Below, one piece after another: positions 33,452 through 42,760 of a DNA stretch of 64,000 nt (position 1 is the stretch's first letter; the number at the start of each line of letters is the position of its first letter). The notes below the pieces were generated by a model that ran no database searches, was not told the origin of the DNA, and saw nothing but the letters and a program-made list of their open reading frames with translations. Source of the DNA: Mesostigma viride. Taxonomy: Eukaryota; Streptophyta; Mesostigmatophyceae; Mesostigmatales; Mesostigmataceae. The stretch spans positions 1-64,000 of the forward strand of contig RPFO01002174.1 in NCBI GenBank assembly GCA_009746045.1, read 5' to 3'. Made by a program: the position numbers and the translations under genes.

Positions 33452-36400
33452 CGGGCTCAGCCTTCCCTGGGCTTGCTAGGGTCCGCCAGGGAGGGGGCTA
33501 AGAGTGACCCCCCCATTACTCTGGATGAAGTTGATTTGCTCCCTGCACAGGTTGAGAGTCTCCCACTTAAGGTTGAGAGTCCCCCTGCACAGGTTGAGGG
33601 TGCATCCATGGAGGAAGAACACAATGGGGTAGTGACTGGGTCTTCCCACGTCACCATGGTGAAAGCAGTTACCACAAGGCAACAACGTTCCCACATGGCT
33701 CTTGGAGGTAGTTTGCGTACTCCTTCAATGTTGGAGCGTGGAAGTCCTGCCTTAGGGCAGGAAGCTCCTCTAGAGGAGGAGGGTGAGGCTGATGGCCTGA
33801 ATGATGCAATGGGGAGCATGGTTGTAAGTGAGCGTGCTGTTCCCAGCACCTCACCTGTATTTAATAAAATGTCTCTTGTGTCAAACATTGCATTGAGATT
33901 GCATCACATGTTTGGTCATGCTGCCCAGGCACTCCAGTTTGCAAGGAGGCTGGGAGGGACATCTTTGTTTAATGCAGTAAAACAGGTTGCTGAGGCTTGT
34001 TCCTGTAGGCTGGTTGCTCCCAAGCCTAAGAAGTCTCATGTCAGACAACCTGTGTTGCAGCCTGGATATGTACAATGTGATATCCAAGAAATCAGGAAAC
34101 TGATTTTGTTGGTTGGTGTTGATAGATATACCAAGTACAAGGTGCTGGAGCTGTTGCAAGACAAGTCTAAGCCATGTTTGGTGGCTGGGCTCCAGGCTAT
34201 CAGATCCAGAATGAAACCAGTGATCCAGCTGCAGTGTGATTTAGAATTTGAGTGCTGCATGGGGAATGAAGACCTCCCTGAGTTATTTATTGTACACAGG
34301 GAGTCCCATGGCAGTCAAGGCGTGGTGGAGAGGACAATCAGAGAACTCAAGACTATTCTGCTGACGGAGAAGAAGATTCCAAGATTGGTTCCAGCTATTA
34401 TCAAGACGGCCTGGTTAAGGTCAGTTGAGGACAGATTGAATGTCAGGGCATCCATGTATGTTGGAGAGGTCCCTGTGACTCCATTATCATTGCATCTTCG
34501 GGAGCTCCCTACTGAGGTTGAGCAAGCCTGGAAAGATAGCCTTATGTTCAAGTTTGCCAAGTTGAGGCAGAAAGACAAGGGCTGGAGTGTTCTGAAACCT
34601 GTTGTTGGCCAGAGGGTAATTGTGTGGAAAGAGCCCAAGCTTGCAGGCAAGCGTGGTAGCTGGCACCCTGGAGTAGTGACCAGGGTGGAACTAGCTGGGC
34701 ACAAGTGCTGGGTGAAGATGGAGGATCCTCCCCAGAATGTGCACCGTCTGTCGTGGTCATATGTACGTCTAAGGGGTGCTGAAGCAGAGGCAGTAGCTCC
34801 TGATGTGACAACCTTGCCAGTTGGTCATGACGTCATCCCTGATCATCACGTTCAAGCTGGAAGTAATCCCCGGGTAAGTCCTGGCCAGACCCCTGGATCG
34901 GTTAACTTTCCATCCTTAGGACAGGCAGATGTGGTCCCCTCTAGCCTCACTAAGCATAGAGGTGTGGGCCTGAAAGATGTGGTGCTGGCTATGCAAAAAG
35001 CCAAGCAAGGACCTCGGGTGTCCAAGCTCAGCCAGTTGGAGGAGTCCGAGGATGCTGTCCTAGAGGTAGATACCAATGCTGAGGTTTCTGTTATGGGATC
35101 TCAACATACAGGTCAACGGCAGGTGCTTTCGCCTAGTTGTGCTTGGGTGTCTGACTTTAGTGGCAGGACACACATTATGGTATTGGGAGAGGTGCTGGTA
35201 CCCTTCATGGGTGAGGATGTCACATTTCTTGTGCTTGAAGATTATGATGGCCCTATCATCTTGGGTCAAAATTTTCTGAGCTCTCCTAGAATTGTTGTGG
35301 CATCTGATAAGCTGAGAAAGTTTGGCTGGGGTAGCATACCCTTGGTCAATTTTAAAACCTCCCTTGCCAGTGTATTTAATTCTGTGAAAGCGATCAAGAA
35401 TGTGCAGTGGCCTGAGAATCAGATTCCTGTGGCTTCCAGTCTTGTTATGCCAGCTGCTCTACACCCTAGCAGTATTGGTATTACTAAGAGATCACTGGCT
35501 GCTCATTCTCCTCTTAGCTATGATCAGCTTGTCCAGGAAATGAGTTCTCCTCTAATGTTTGAGGCCTGGAGGCTAGCATTTGCCAAGGCTCTAGAGGAGT
35601 GGTTGCAGTTTGACTGCTGTCAGCCTGTGAATGAAGTTCCCCCATACAGTACACGGTTGAAGCTCAGATTCGTCATCAAGCGGAAGGAGGTGGAGGGGGT
35701 GTCTGTTCCCCATGTGCGTCCAGTTCTCAATGAATACCGTGGTACTGGGGATCTTCTGGGCGAGGAGTTGTATACACCTGGGATGCTACATGATACATGG
35801 CGTATTTTATTGTGCCTGTATGTCGGTATGCTGAACCAGGGTGCTGATATGTCTTCAGTTCTGCTAGATTTCAAGAGAGCATTTCTGAAGGGTGATCCCA
35901 GTGTGGCTCAGCAGGTGTGGCATTGTGAAACTCCATTTCATGTGCCAGTTCCTGTAGCCTGGCAGGCAGAGCTCCAGTCTAGCTACCTGCTGATTCTGAA
36001 GGGTCTAGAAGGTCTCAGGTCCAGTCCCATCATTTGGAGGCTCACCTTGGAAGACTTCTTGACTAAACACTGTGGGTTGAAGGTGTCATCTGTGGACCCA
36101 TGTTTATTGCTGGGTAGGTGGCATGATTTACCTGTGTATGCTAGCCTGCATGGTGATGACTTGCACTTGATTGCTCCCACTAAGTGGTTGAGTCAGTTTG
36201 TGCCCATCATTAATGATGCATTTCCTTTGGGAAAAGAATTGTGGCAGAAGCCTGGAGAGGCTGTCACGTTCTGTGGAATGCAGGCTACATTGGTTCAGGA
36301 GGGGAGTCAGTGGCTGATTAAGCTGCAGGCGGGCAATGACTACAAGAGTACCATTCTTCAATCTGTTCCAGAGGTCATGACGTCATCCATTGCACCTGAG

Positions 36401-37048
36401 CTGAAAGGCAAGTTGGCCTGGTATGGCAGCATTTGTGGGCCTGACATGATGGTCCATAGCAGATCCCCTGATGATGTGCTAATTCTGGAGGAGCCTTCCC
36501 AGATTATTGCACATGTTAACAAGTCTCCTGGTATTACTTTAGCTGGGATTGATTTGTCTTTGCCATTTTCCTTGGATATCTATGTTGATAGCTCCATGGA
36601 TAGCAGGCAAGTTTCTAAGGTCAGAGGCAGGTCAGCTGGCTTGTTTGTGCTTCAGCAACATAGGCCTAGTCTTGTGGCCTGGTACAGTCGTCTTCAAAGA
36701 AGGGTTGCTGTGAGTTCAGATGTCTCTGAGTGCAGAGCCATTTGTGAAGGGATTCAGTCCAGTTTGTACATCAAGGAGCTGTTGCTAGCTATGGCTTCAG
36801 TGACTCCTCATACTCTTCAGATGGAAACCTTGATCCTTTCAGATAACATGGGCATGGTCCAGTTTGTGCACAAGCAGTTGGCCAGGAGCAGAGATCTGGA
36901 TTATCTCCTGTTGAAGGAGTTGGCAGGTCTGGTGGATATTCAACATCTTCCAGGTTCTGAGAATCCTGCTGATGCCTTGACCAAGTTACCTCACAAGTCT
37001 GCTGAGCAATATAAGCTTCTTTACAAGCTGATGAGCTCCTCTGTGTGA
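33452..37048 (+). CDS. pol: Copia C pol polyprotein (INT-PR-RT-RH)
   Basis: Open frame directly after the gag UGA (next codon CGG); the first ATG is only at 33608, so it is likely made by readthrough. Numbering from codon 33473: GAG-pre-integrase HHMFGH about 144; integrase D203, D256, E286; post-integrase SH3/chromo-like region 368-432; retropepsin-like domain with LEVDTNAEVSVMG (D533) and ILGQNFL (about 596); RT with LLDFKRAFLKGD (D799) and YASLHGDDLHLI (H893-D896); RNase H D1039, E1086, D1124, D1167 with NPADALTKL. Copia elements normally run PR-INT-RT-RH with DTG or DSG and YVDD. Here the protease lies after integrase with DTN, and the RT box is HGDD. All catalytic acids are present, so it may be active. 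Confidence 0.85.
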   Translation, partial: RAQPSLGLLGSAREGAKSDPPITLDEVDLLPAQVESLPLKVESPPAQVEGASMEEEHNGVVTGSSHVTMVKAVTTRQQRSHMALGGSLRTPSMLERGSPALGQEAPLEEEGEADGLNDAMGSMVVSERAVPSTSPVFNKMSLVSNIALRLHHMFGHAAQALQFARRLGGTSLFNAVKQVAEACSCRLVAPKPKKSHVRQPVLQPGYVQCDIQEIRKLILLVGVDRYTKYKVLELLQDKSKPCLVAGLQAIRSRMKPVIQLQCDLEFECCMGNEDLPELFIVHRESHGSQGVVERTIRELKTILLTEKKIPRLVPAIIKTAWLRSVEDRLNVRASMYVGEVPVTPLSLHLRELPTEVEQAWKDSLMFKFAKLRQKDKGWSVLKPVVGQRVIVWKEPKLAGKRGSWHPGVVTRVELAGHKCWVKMEDPPQNVHRLSWSYVRLRGAEAEAVAPDVTTLPVGHDVIPDHHVQAGSNPRVSPGQTPGSVNFPSLGQADVVPSSLTKHRGVGLKDVVLAMQKAKQGPRVSKLSQLEESEDAVLEVDTNAEVSVMGSQHTGQRQVLSPSCAWVSDFSGRTHIMVLGEVLVPFMGEDVTFLVLEDYDGPIILGQNFLSSPRIVVASDKLRKFGWGSIPLVNFKTSLASVFNSVKAIKNVQWPENQIPVASSLVMPAALHPSSIGITKRSLAAHSPLSYDQLVQEMSSPLMFEAWRLAFAKALEEWLQFDCCQPVNEVPPYSTRLKLRFVIKRKEVEGVSVPHVRPVLNEYRGTGDLLGEELYTPGMLHDTWRILLCLYVGMLNQGADMSSVLLDFKRAFLKGDPSVAQQVWHCETPFHVPVPVAWQAELQSSYLLILKGLEGLRSSPIIWRLTLEDFLTKHCGLKVSSVDPCLLLGRWHDLPVYASLHGDDLHLIAPTKWLSQFVPIINDAFPLGKELWQKPGEAVTFCGMQATLVQEGSQWLIKLQAGNDYKSTILQSVPEVMTSSIAPELKGKLAWYGSICGPDMMVHSRSPDDVLILEEPSQIIAHVNKSPGITLAGIDLSLPFSLDIYVDSSMDSRQVSKVRGRSAGLFVLQQHRPSLVAWYSRLQRRVAVSSDVSECRAICEGIQSSLYIKELLLAMASVTPHTLQMETLILSDNMGMVQFVHKQLARSRDLDYLLLKELAGLVDIQHLPGSENPADALTKLPHKSAEQYKLLYKLMSSSV

Positions 37049-37824
37049 GTTGAGCAATTCCAGTTGGAGCTTTGAGTTTGGTGACTGATTGGGTGAGAAG
37101 AGCTAACATAGAGCTGGGCTCTGTTATGCTGAGAGCTGTGATGCTCTGAGGGCAGTAATGCTCTGTGTACATATGTGTATAATACTGTATTCTATGTAAT
37201 GCTCAGTCATGGAGCATGATGTTGGTTGGGGGTTTGTCCTCAGTTTGAGGTTTGTCTCAACCAAAGGGATTTTATAGGGCAGGGTTCGATTCCCTGGGGC
37301 TGCTTAGGCGGATTTTCCCGGATTGGCTGGCCCATCAACCTTGCTGGTGAGGTGGCGACAGGTCCCCCTAGTTTTGTCCCAGACAGAGGAATGTAGTTTG
37401 TCATGTGCTTAATATATTTTGTGATGTGCTATTTCTCAGTCCATGGTGGGCGCCAGTTCTGATAACTATCAATGTCTACCTGATAAGGTCTTGTGGGTAA
37501 CTTGTGGGGTTCCAATCAGGAGCCATTATGGTGATGATTCCATTTTGGTCATTATTCTGGTTAGCCACAAGCTGCTATTCCAAACACTTGGCTTTCTACT
37601 TCCAGTGGATAGGGAATTCATTGTAATTCGTCATGGCTGAGATGTGTTGTGATCTGGTGCTTGATTAATCCCGAGCAGAGACTACAGAGAGCTGGGAGGG
37701 ATGTCAAGTGCTATGCATGTTGTTTCTATATATGTGTTGCCAAGCCTAACAGCTCTAAAAGAAAGAAAGGGCTGGAGTTAATATGGCTGTTACGTCCAAG
37801 CTCTAAAAGAGAAGAAAGGGCTGG
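37049..37824 (+). promoter_or_regulatory. Copia C 3' UTR with T-arm mimic and polypurine tract
   Basis: At 37280-37296 CAGGGTTCGATTCCCTG forms a perfect 5-bp stem with the tRNA-type loop TTCGATT. Purine-rich copies (AGAGAAGAAAGGGCTGG) lie before the 3' LTR as the likely plus-strand primer. Confidence 0.7.
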
Positions 37825-38452
37825 AGTTAATATTGCCTGGCAAGCAATATTATTCTACTAAGCTACTTGGCTTGTAGAGATTCTACTTCCGGTTACTACA
37901 ATCCAGAAACGGGTTCATTCTGATGAGTATTGCTCGAGATATGAGCAAGATACTGTTCTACTACATTCTACTTGGATTCGGTGATTCTACGGTGGTTCTT
38001 CAAGTGACGCGTGGCATACGACGTCTTGTCACAGTGTACGATAGGACATTTAGTCTCCGACACTGCGGTCTATTCAATGCTATTGATTAGACGTAACAAA
38101 TAGTGACAGGACTTGTGCGACAGGACACTGATGTGACTATTTATGGATAACGAGTCGAGATCTGCTGGTCCAGAGTGAAGGACAGCAATATTGTGAGATG
38201 ATCTGTCCTATCAGTCATCTGGATGTGACTGCGTCACAATTAGTATATATCGAGCAGGACGCTGCCACTTGGTAGCACCACTTTCCCTGCACCTGTGTCC
38301 TCGCACCTTCGGCGACGGTTCTCACGTGCCTCGTGCGTTCTGTGCTGGTAGCCATAACCAGCAACGTAAACCTATTGATTAATATAACTACTTCCTCTGT
38401 AGATATTAATCAGTGCAGGCTGAACCACAGTTCAGCCACAGTTTCATTAACT
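37825..38452 (+). repeat. 3' LTR of copia C
   Basis: 628 bp, AGTTAATATTG...TTCATTAACT. It lacks the 6 bp AGTAGT-type insertion of the 5' LTR. Confidence 0.9.
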
Positions 38453-38803
38453 CCCAGCAGTGACATTGCTGAGTGCAGGGCAATCTGTGAAGGGCTTCAT
38501 ACTGCTCTTTACTTGAGGGAGCTATTTTACCAGCTATGTCAAGTGGCTTCCTGTCGGTTGCAGATGCACACACTGGTAAGAACTGACAGCATGGGCATGG
38601 TGCAGTTTGTGCACAGGCAGCTGGCCAGGAGCAGGGACCTTGATTATTTGTTGCTCAAGGAAATGTCTTGCTTAGCTAACATTGAACATGTGGCTGGCGT
38701 GGACAACCCTGCAGATGCTCTCACCAAGCTGGAGGAGAAGGCTGAGCTGCAATACCCTTTGCTTCGTGGGCTCATGGCCTCCAAGGGGGGAGGGCCAGAG
38801 TAG
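38453..38803 (+). pseudogene. pol: Copia B pol segment 8: RNase H end
   Basis: Joins segment 7 across copia C (NRVTPS then SDIAECRAICEGL) and contains TDSMGMVQFVHRQLARSRD and NPADALTKL before the stop. Confidence 0.8.
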
Positions 38804-39739
38804 ACCAAACAGCCTTGCTCTAGGTGGGAGGCATCCCAGTGGGCTGGGCAGCCACGTGGTGGCTGACAGCAGGTCCTTCAGAGTTCAGACACACTCTGCT
38901 GGACAGGGGTCAGGGTGGAGTCACTCCCCTGGCTGAGAATTTCGCCTGGCTCTGTCATGGGGCTGCAGAAGAGTCTTAAGGACTTCGTAATGGGCCTTGG
39001 GTCTTCATGGAATGGACCCTGCAAGGGCAGCCCAAGTGTTGGCTCTAACAGGTTGCTGTACATTTGTATATATTCTCTGTAACCAACCTGTTGCATGCTA
39101 ATAAAATCCCTGGTTGTGTGACCATGTTGGACGTGGTTGCCAGGGGCCTCACTATGGGTTATACTTCTTTATAATAAAATCTTGTTGTTGTCATGTCATG
39201 TTGTTTGTCATGCTCAGTTCCAGGAGCTGATCCAAACCTGGAGGATATGGGGTGGGGTTCGATTCCCCAGCTGACCTCAGTCAGCCTGGCATGTGTGAAT
39301 CCTGAGTTTATCCCTCAGTGAGGACATGGGCTCCCCATGTGTTGGCTAACATTTGTCAGGGCTCTCTCAGTCTTTGGAAGGATTTAAAAGATAAGGGAGG
39401 CTCCGTGGCGGGCGCCATATGAACGGGCGCCTGTGATAACTGGATGACCAGGAACTCACAATAGTACGCTCATGGACTCCTCTATCCAAACTCCTCTGAC
39501 TAAGTGAAGACCTAACTTTAATCTACACCAGGTTCCCAAAGAAAGGGTTGGGATGTCATGTGGGTCAGAGGGCAACCTTTGAACCAATGAGCAGGCCTAG
39601 CTAATATTTGGAGGCACCTCAGGTTCCAAAAGAAAAGGCAGGTCTGGTCTCTGGGAGGGATCAGATGTCTGAAGGCTTGTGGGGACAGTGGCTGATAGGT
39701 TCTCAGGCTGGTCCAAGCTCCAAAACAACAAAAGGTTGG
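38804..39739 (+). promoter_or_regulatory. Copia B 3' UTR with T-arm mimic
   Basis: At 39253-39269 TGGGGTTCGATTCCCCA is a perfect 5-bp stem with a TTCGATT loop. A purine/A-rich tract (AAAACAACAAAAGGTTGG) precedes the 3' LTR. The rest has no visible feature. Confidence 0.65.
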
Positions 39740-40402
39740 AGTTAGCATATTGGGGCACCAATGTGCTAGATGGATGCAGGTTGAGAAGACCTTTCCAACG
39801 CCGTGTCAACCGCCTAGAACAGACAAGGGACTAGAAAGATATCAGGTCCCGAAGTACTGCCGACCGGCGGGCGAGGGCGGTGCATGCACTCTCAGGGCAG
39901 AGTGGACAGGACACGTGGCAGGCCGTGCCTGCACAGGCTTAGCCTGGACTCTCACGTGACTGGGACACAGTGTACTGAGGGCTCAACGGGCCTGTGGCTA
40001 GTAGAAGCCAGTAGCCAGCCAGCAGGTCTGCAAGGATGTAAGTCCATGCAGGACTGTGGCAGGTCCTGTGCTGTCCTAGACACAGGATAGCCAGAGGTTT
40101 CCTGTATGCTGCCTGCAACAAGGATGCAGGGCAGCGATACAAGGCTCTGGCAATGTAGCGTTGCCCAGCGTTGCTCATGACCGAGGAACAAGGATGGAAC
40201 GAGGTTGCATATAGCTCGAGGCTCAACGAGGCAACGAGCGTCTTCACACACGAACCTTGGTCGTCACAACGAGTGGCGAGCCTATCGAGGGTCGTAGCTA
40301 GGCCTGGTGTGAGGATAAAGGTTGCTAGCCAGCAGCCTAGGGTCATTCCAGCCGGCAAGGACCAGGAGCTCACAAGCTCTGCTGACGAGTTGCTGCGCAA
40401 GT
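39740..40402 (+). repeat. 3' LTR of copia B
   Basis: 663 bp, AGTTAGCATATTGG...GCGCAAGT, followed by the GTTAT duplication. Confidence 0.85.
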
Positions 40403-40407
40403 GTTAT

Positions 40408-40630
40408 TGGTCCTGAGGATAGCCGCTACACTACCGCCTCGTCTGCCATTACAGTAGAGGACAGCTCGGATGAGGATTACATCCCCATCTAGTGCTTAAC
40501 GGTTGGGGGATGATGCAGACGATATTTGTTTAAACTTTTGTGTAATTATTTTTCTAATGAGATTAGCATAGTACTCCGTGGCATGCCTTTGCGCATGACA
40601 CGCAAGTACTTACTTACTTACTTACGGTTT
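40408..40630 (+). pseudogene. LINE 1: end of ORF and 3' tail
   Basis: Continues the frame broken at 5036 to an acidic C-terminus (VEDSSDEDYIPI, stop about 40492). A 3' UTR follows and ends in a short (TTAC)n tail at about 40605-40625, as LINE 3' ends do. Another LINE begins at once after it. Confidence 0.6.
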
Positions 40631-41250
40631 TCTGGCCTGCGCTATGGGACATCCTCGAGCTGTTCCGGATCCCCCGCCCCCTTACTGCTGTCATCGGCAA
40701 CCTGTATGAGGGGTCCACCACTTCGGTGCGCACTTCTTACGGGACCACGCCACGTACCATGCATGCCCTTCACGGAAGGGTGTGTGGCAGGGCTGCGTGC
40801 TGTCGCCCTACGTACCTGTTCATTATTGTGGTCGAATACGTAATGATTCAGGCGCGCAAGCGATTTGCCCGCATCGTGGGTAGGGAACCAGGGGTGCAGG
40901 TTGCCAACCACTTCTGGCATGGCGGAGCGGAAACGGAGATTCGGCTGGCGGACATCATCTATACGCAGACGACACCACCCTCTTCGAGGACACTGGGCCC
41001 TGCAGACATGGCTTGACTGCATGGCTATCGAGGCCCGTGCAGTGGGGCATGAGGTCAGCAAGAAGACAGAGGCTAGCTCTGGCGATTGGGCTCACCCACC
41101 CACCGGCCGCCACCCCTCTATCTCCTTGACGGCTCTCGAGTCCTGTATTGGGATCGACCGCGTCAAGCTGCTGGGCAGCCCGCTTCCCAGCTGCGAGGCT
41201 GATGTGGACCACCGCATCTCCCTCGCCTGGCACGCTTTACGCCATTACCG
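40631..41250 (+). pseudogene. LINE 2: reverse transcriptase fragment
   Basis: Degenerate non-LTR RT read across several frames: ALWDILELFRIP and LIGNLY-type residues, then VWQGCVLSPY (the QGxxLSP box), LFIIVVEYV, then YADDTTLFED (catalytic YADD, about 40965-40990) and RVKLLGSPL. It is cut at CATTACCG by the hAT-like element and continues at 51474 with ALWRKPLGK. Confidence 0.75.
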
Positions 41251-41823
41251 CACTGAACAGGCATATACGCAATACGCAATCGTACGGGGCCCATGGGTAT
41301 TGGGTATAATACGCTCGTACGGGGTATTATACGCAAATCGTACGGTGACTCTTGAAAATGCTGTTTTTTTAATGGTTCAGGGGGTTCCTCAACATTCTGA
41401 CCAATCAGGCATGTTTTCTTTGTGTTCTTGCAATGCATCACATGCCTATATGTGACACATCATCTCATGACATTGGCATTACCGTTGCTGCTTACAAGTA
41501 CAAGCAAGCATTGTCCTGTTTAATTGTTAAGTCTGTTAAAAGCACACCATAACAAAGGTGTATGCACAATCAGTGCACACCTGAAAAGGATAATAACACA
41601 AGTAGATATGCATGCACAATGACACTTGCAGAGGTATAGAGATTGCTGCCACCATTACTGTAGGTCGAACTTAAAACCACGTCATCTCTGGCAGCATGGA
41701 ATTGCTATATACTACGACTGAAATATGTACAGCACACAGATCTGACAGTTGGCCAACTTGCCAAAAGTAATAAGACATTATGCCAGAAACGGACATCTTG
41801 CCTACTCGTGGTAGGCCACCATG
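41251..41823. other. Left arm of the hAT-like element
   Basis: TACGCAA-type subterminal repeats, then AT-rich sequence. No gene is visible. Confidence 0.5.
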
Positions 41824-41944
41824 CCCCATGCACACCTGGATTTGTACTACATTTTTCAAATTGTACTTCAGTTTTGAAAGTTGCATTTTCATGCATTTAA
41901 AGGGTCAACTAAAGTCTTTGAGGAAAAAAAAGTTCGTCGGCGGC

Positions 41945-42475
41945 CGTTGCACCGTTGCACCGTTGCACCGTTGCACCGTTGCACCTCAAATTGCATATAT
42001 GCACACACGTTTGCACATGCAATGGTTATCCATGGGATTTATGTAGGTGGATGGGTCATGCAAGGGTTACCTAGATGCTCATGACACCGTGCCACCGTGG
42101 CGCCGTTGCACCGTTGCACCGTTGCACCGTTGCACCTCAAATTGCATATAAACACACACCTTTGCACATACAATGGTTATCCATTGGGATCTATCTAGGG
42201 TAATGGGTCATGCAAGGGTTACCTAGACATGCTCATGACACCGTTGCATCGTGGCATCGTGCCACCGTGCCACCTTGGCACCGTGGCACCGTTGCACCGT
42301 TGCACCGTTGCACCGTTGCACCTCAAATTGCATATAAACACACACCTTTGCACATGCAATTGTTATCCATGGGTTTTATGTAGGTGGATGGGTCATGCAA
42401 GGGTTACCTAGATGCTCATGACACCGTTGCACCGTTGCACCGTTGCACCGTTGCACCGTTGCACCGTTGCACCTT
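41945..42475. repeat. Left subterminal 9-bp arrays (CCGTTGCAC)n
   Basis: Four blocks (about 41948-41986, 42103-42136, 42285-42321, 42421-42471) of three to six 9-bp units. Each is followed by CTCAAATTGCATATA-type sequence and separated by a ~140-170 bp longer-period repeat containing ATGGTTATCC and GGGTCATGCAAGGGTTACC. Confidence 0.85.
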
Positions 42476-42760
42476 AAATTGCATATAAACACACATCTTT
42501 GCACGTGCATTGGTTATCATGGGGTATATTGCATGCATCAACCAAAATAATCACATGTCATTGAATCACATACTGAACGTAAATCCATTTCCGTGTAAAA
42601 CATGGCCACTAGCAAACACATGTATCTTATGCCCACCATTATGCAACATGACCATGCATGGACAGTTGGCATGTTGGGCTTCATTCTTGCAACAAGACTA
42701 GCATGCTTGACAGGACAAAGAGACGCCTTTACTCCTATCGAAGCTTTCACACATTCCCCA

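Larger units (their letters stand above)
30973..38452 (+). mobile_element. Copia C: young, nearly intact LTR retrotransposon (TSD CCCAG)
   Basis: LTRs at 30973-31606 and 37825-38452 are flanked by CCCAG (30968-30972 and 38453-38457). By eye the LTRs differ by one substitution and a 6-bp indel. Pol is one uninterrupted frame of about 1,190 codons. The only coding defects seen are a one-base frame change in gag and the UGA before pol, both of which could be programmed. Confidence 0.9.
5037..40402 (+). mobile_element. Copia B: old Ty1/copia-type LTR retrotransposon carrying all nested insertions
   Basis: LTRs at 5037-5695 and 39740-40402 are flanked by the 5-bp duplication GTTAT (5032-5036 and 40403-40407). 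Between them an extra ORF, gag, integrase, retropepsin-like domain, RT and RNase H follow in one orientation but are cut into pieces by seven insertions totalling about 27 kb. Every junction I checked rejoins the reading frame once the insertion and one TSD copy are removed. Its own sequence is about 8.4 kb. It has a gag frameshift and is not autonomous. Confidence 0.85.
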
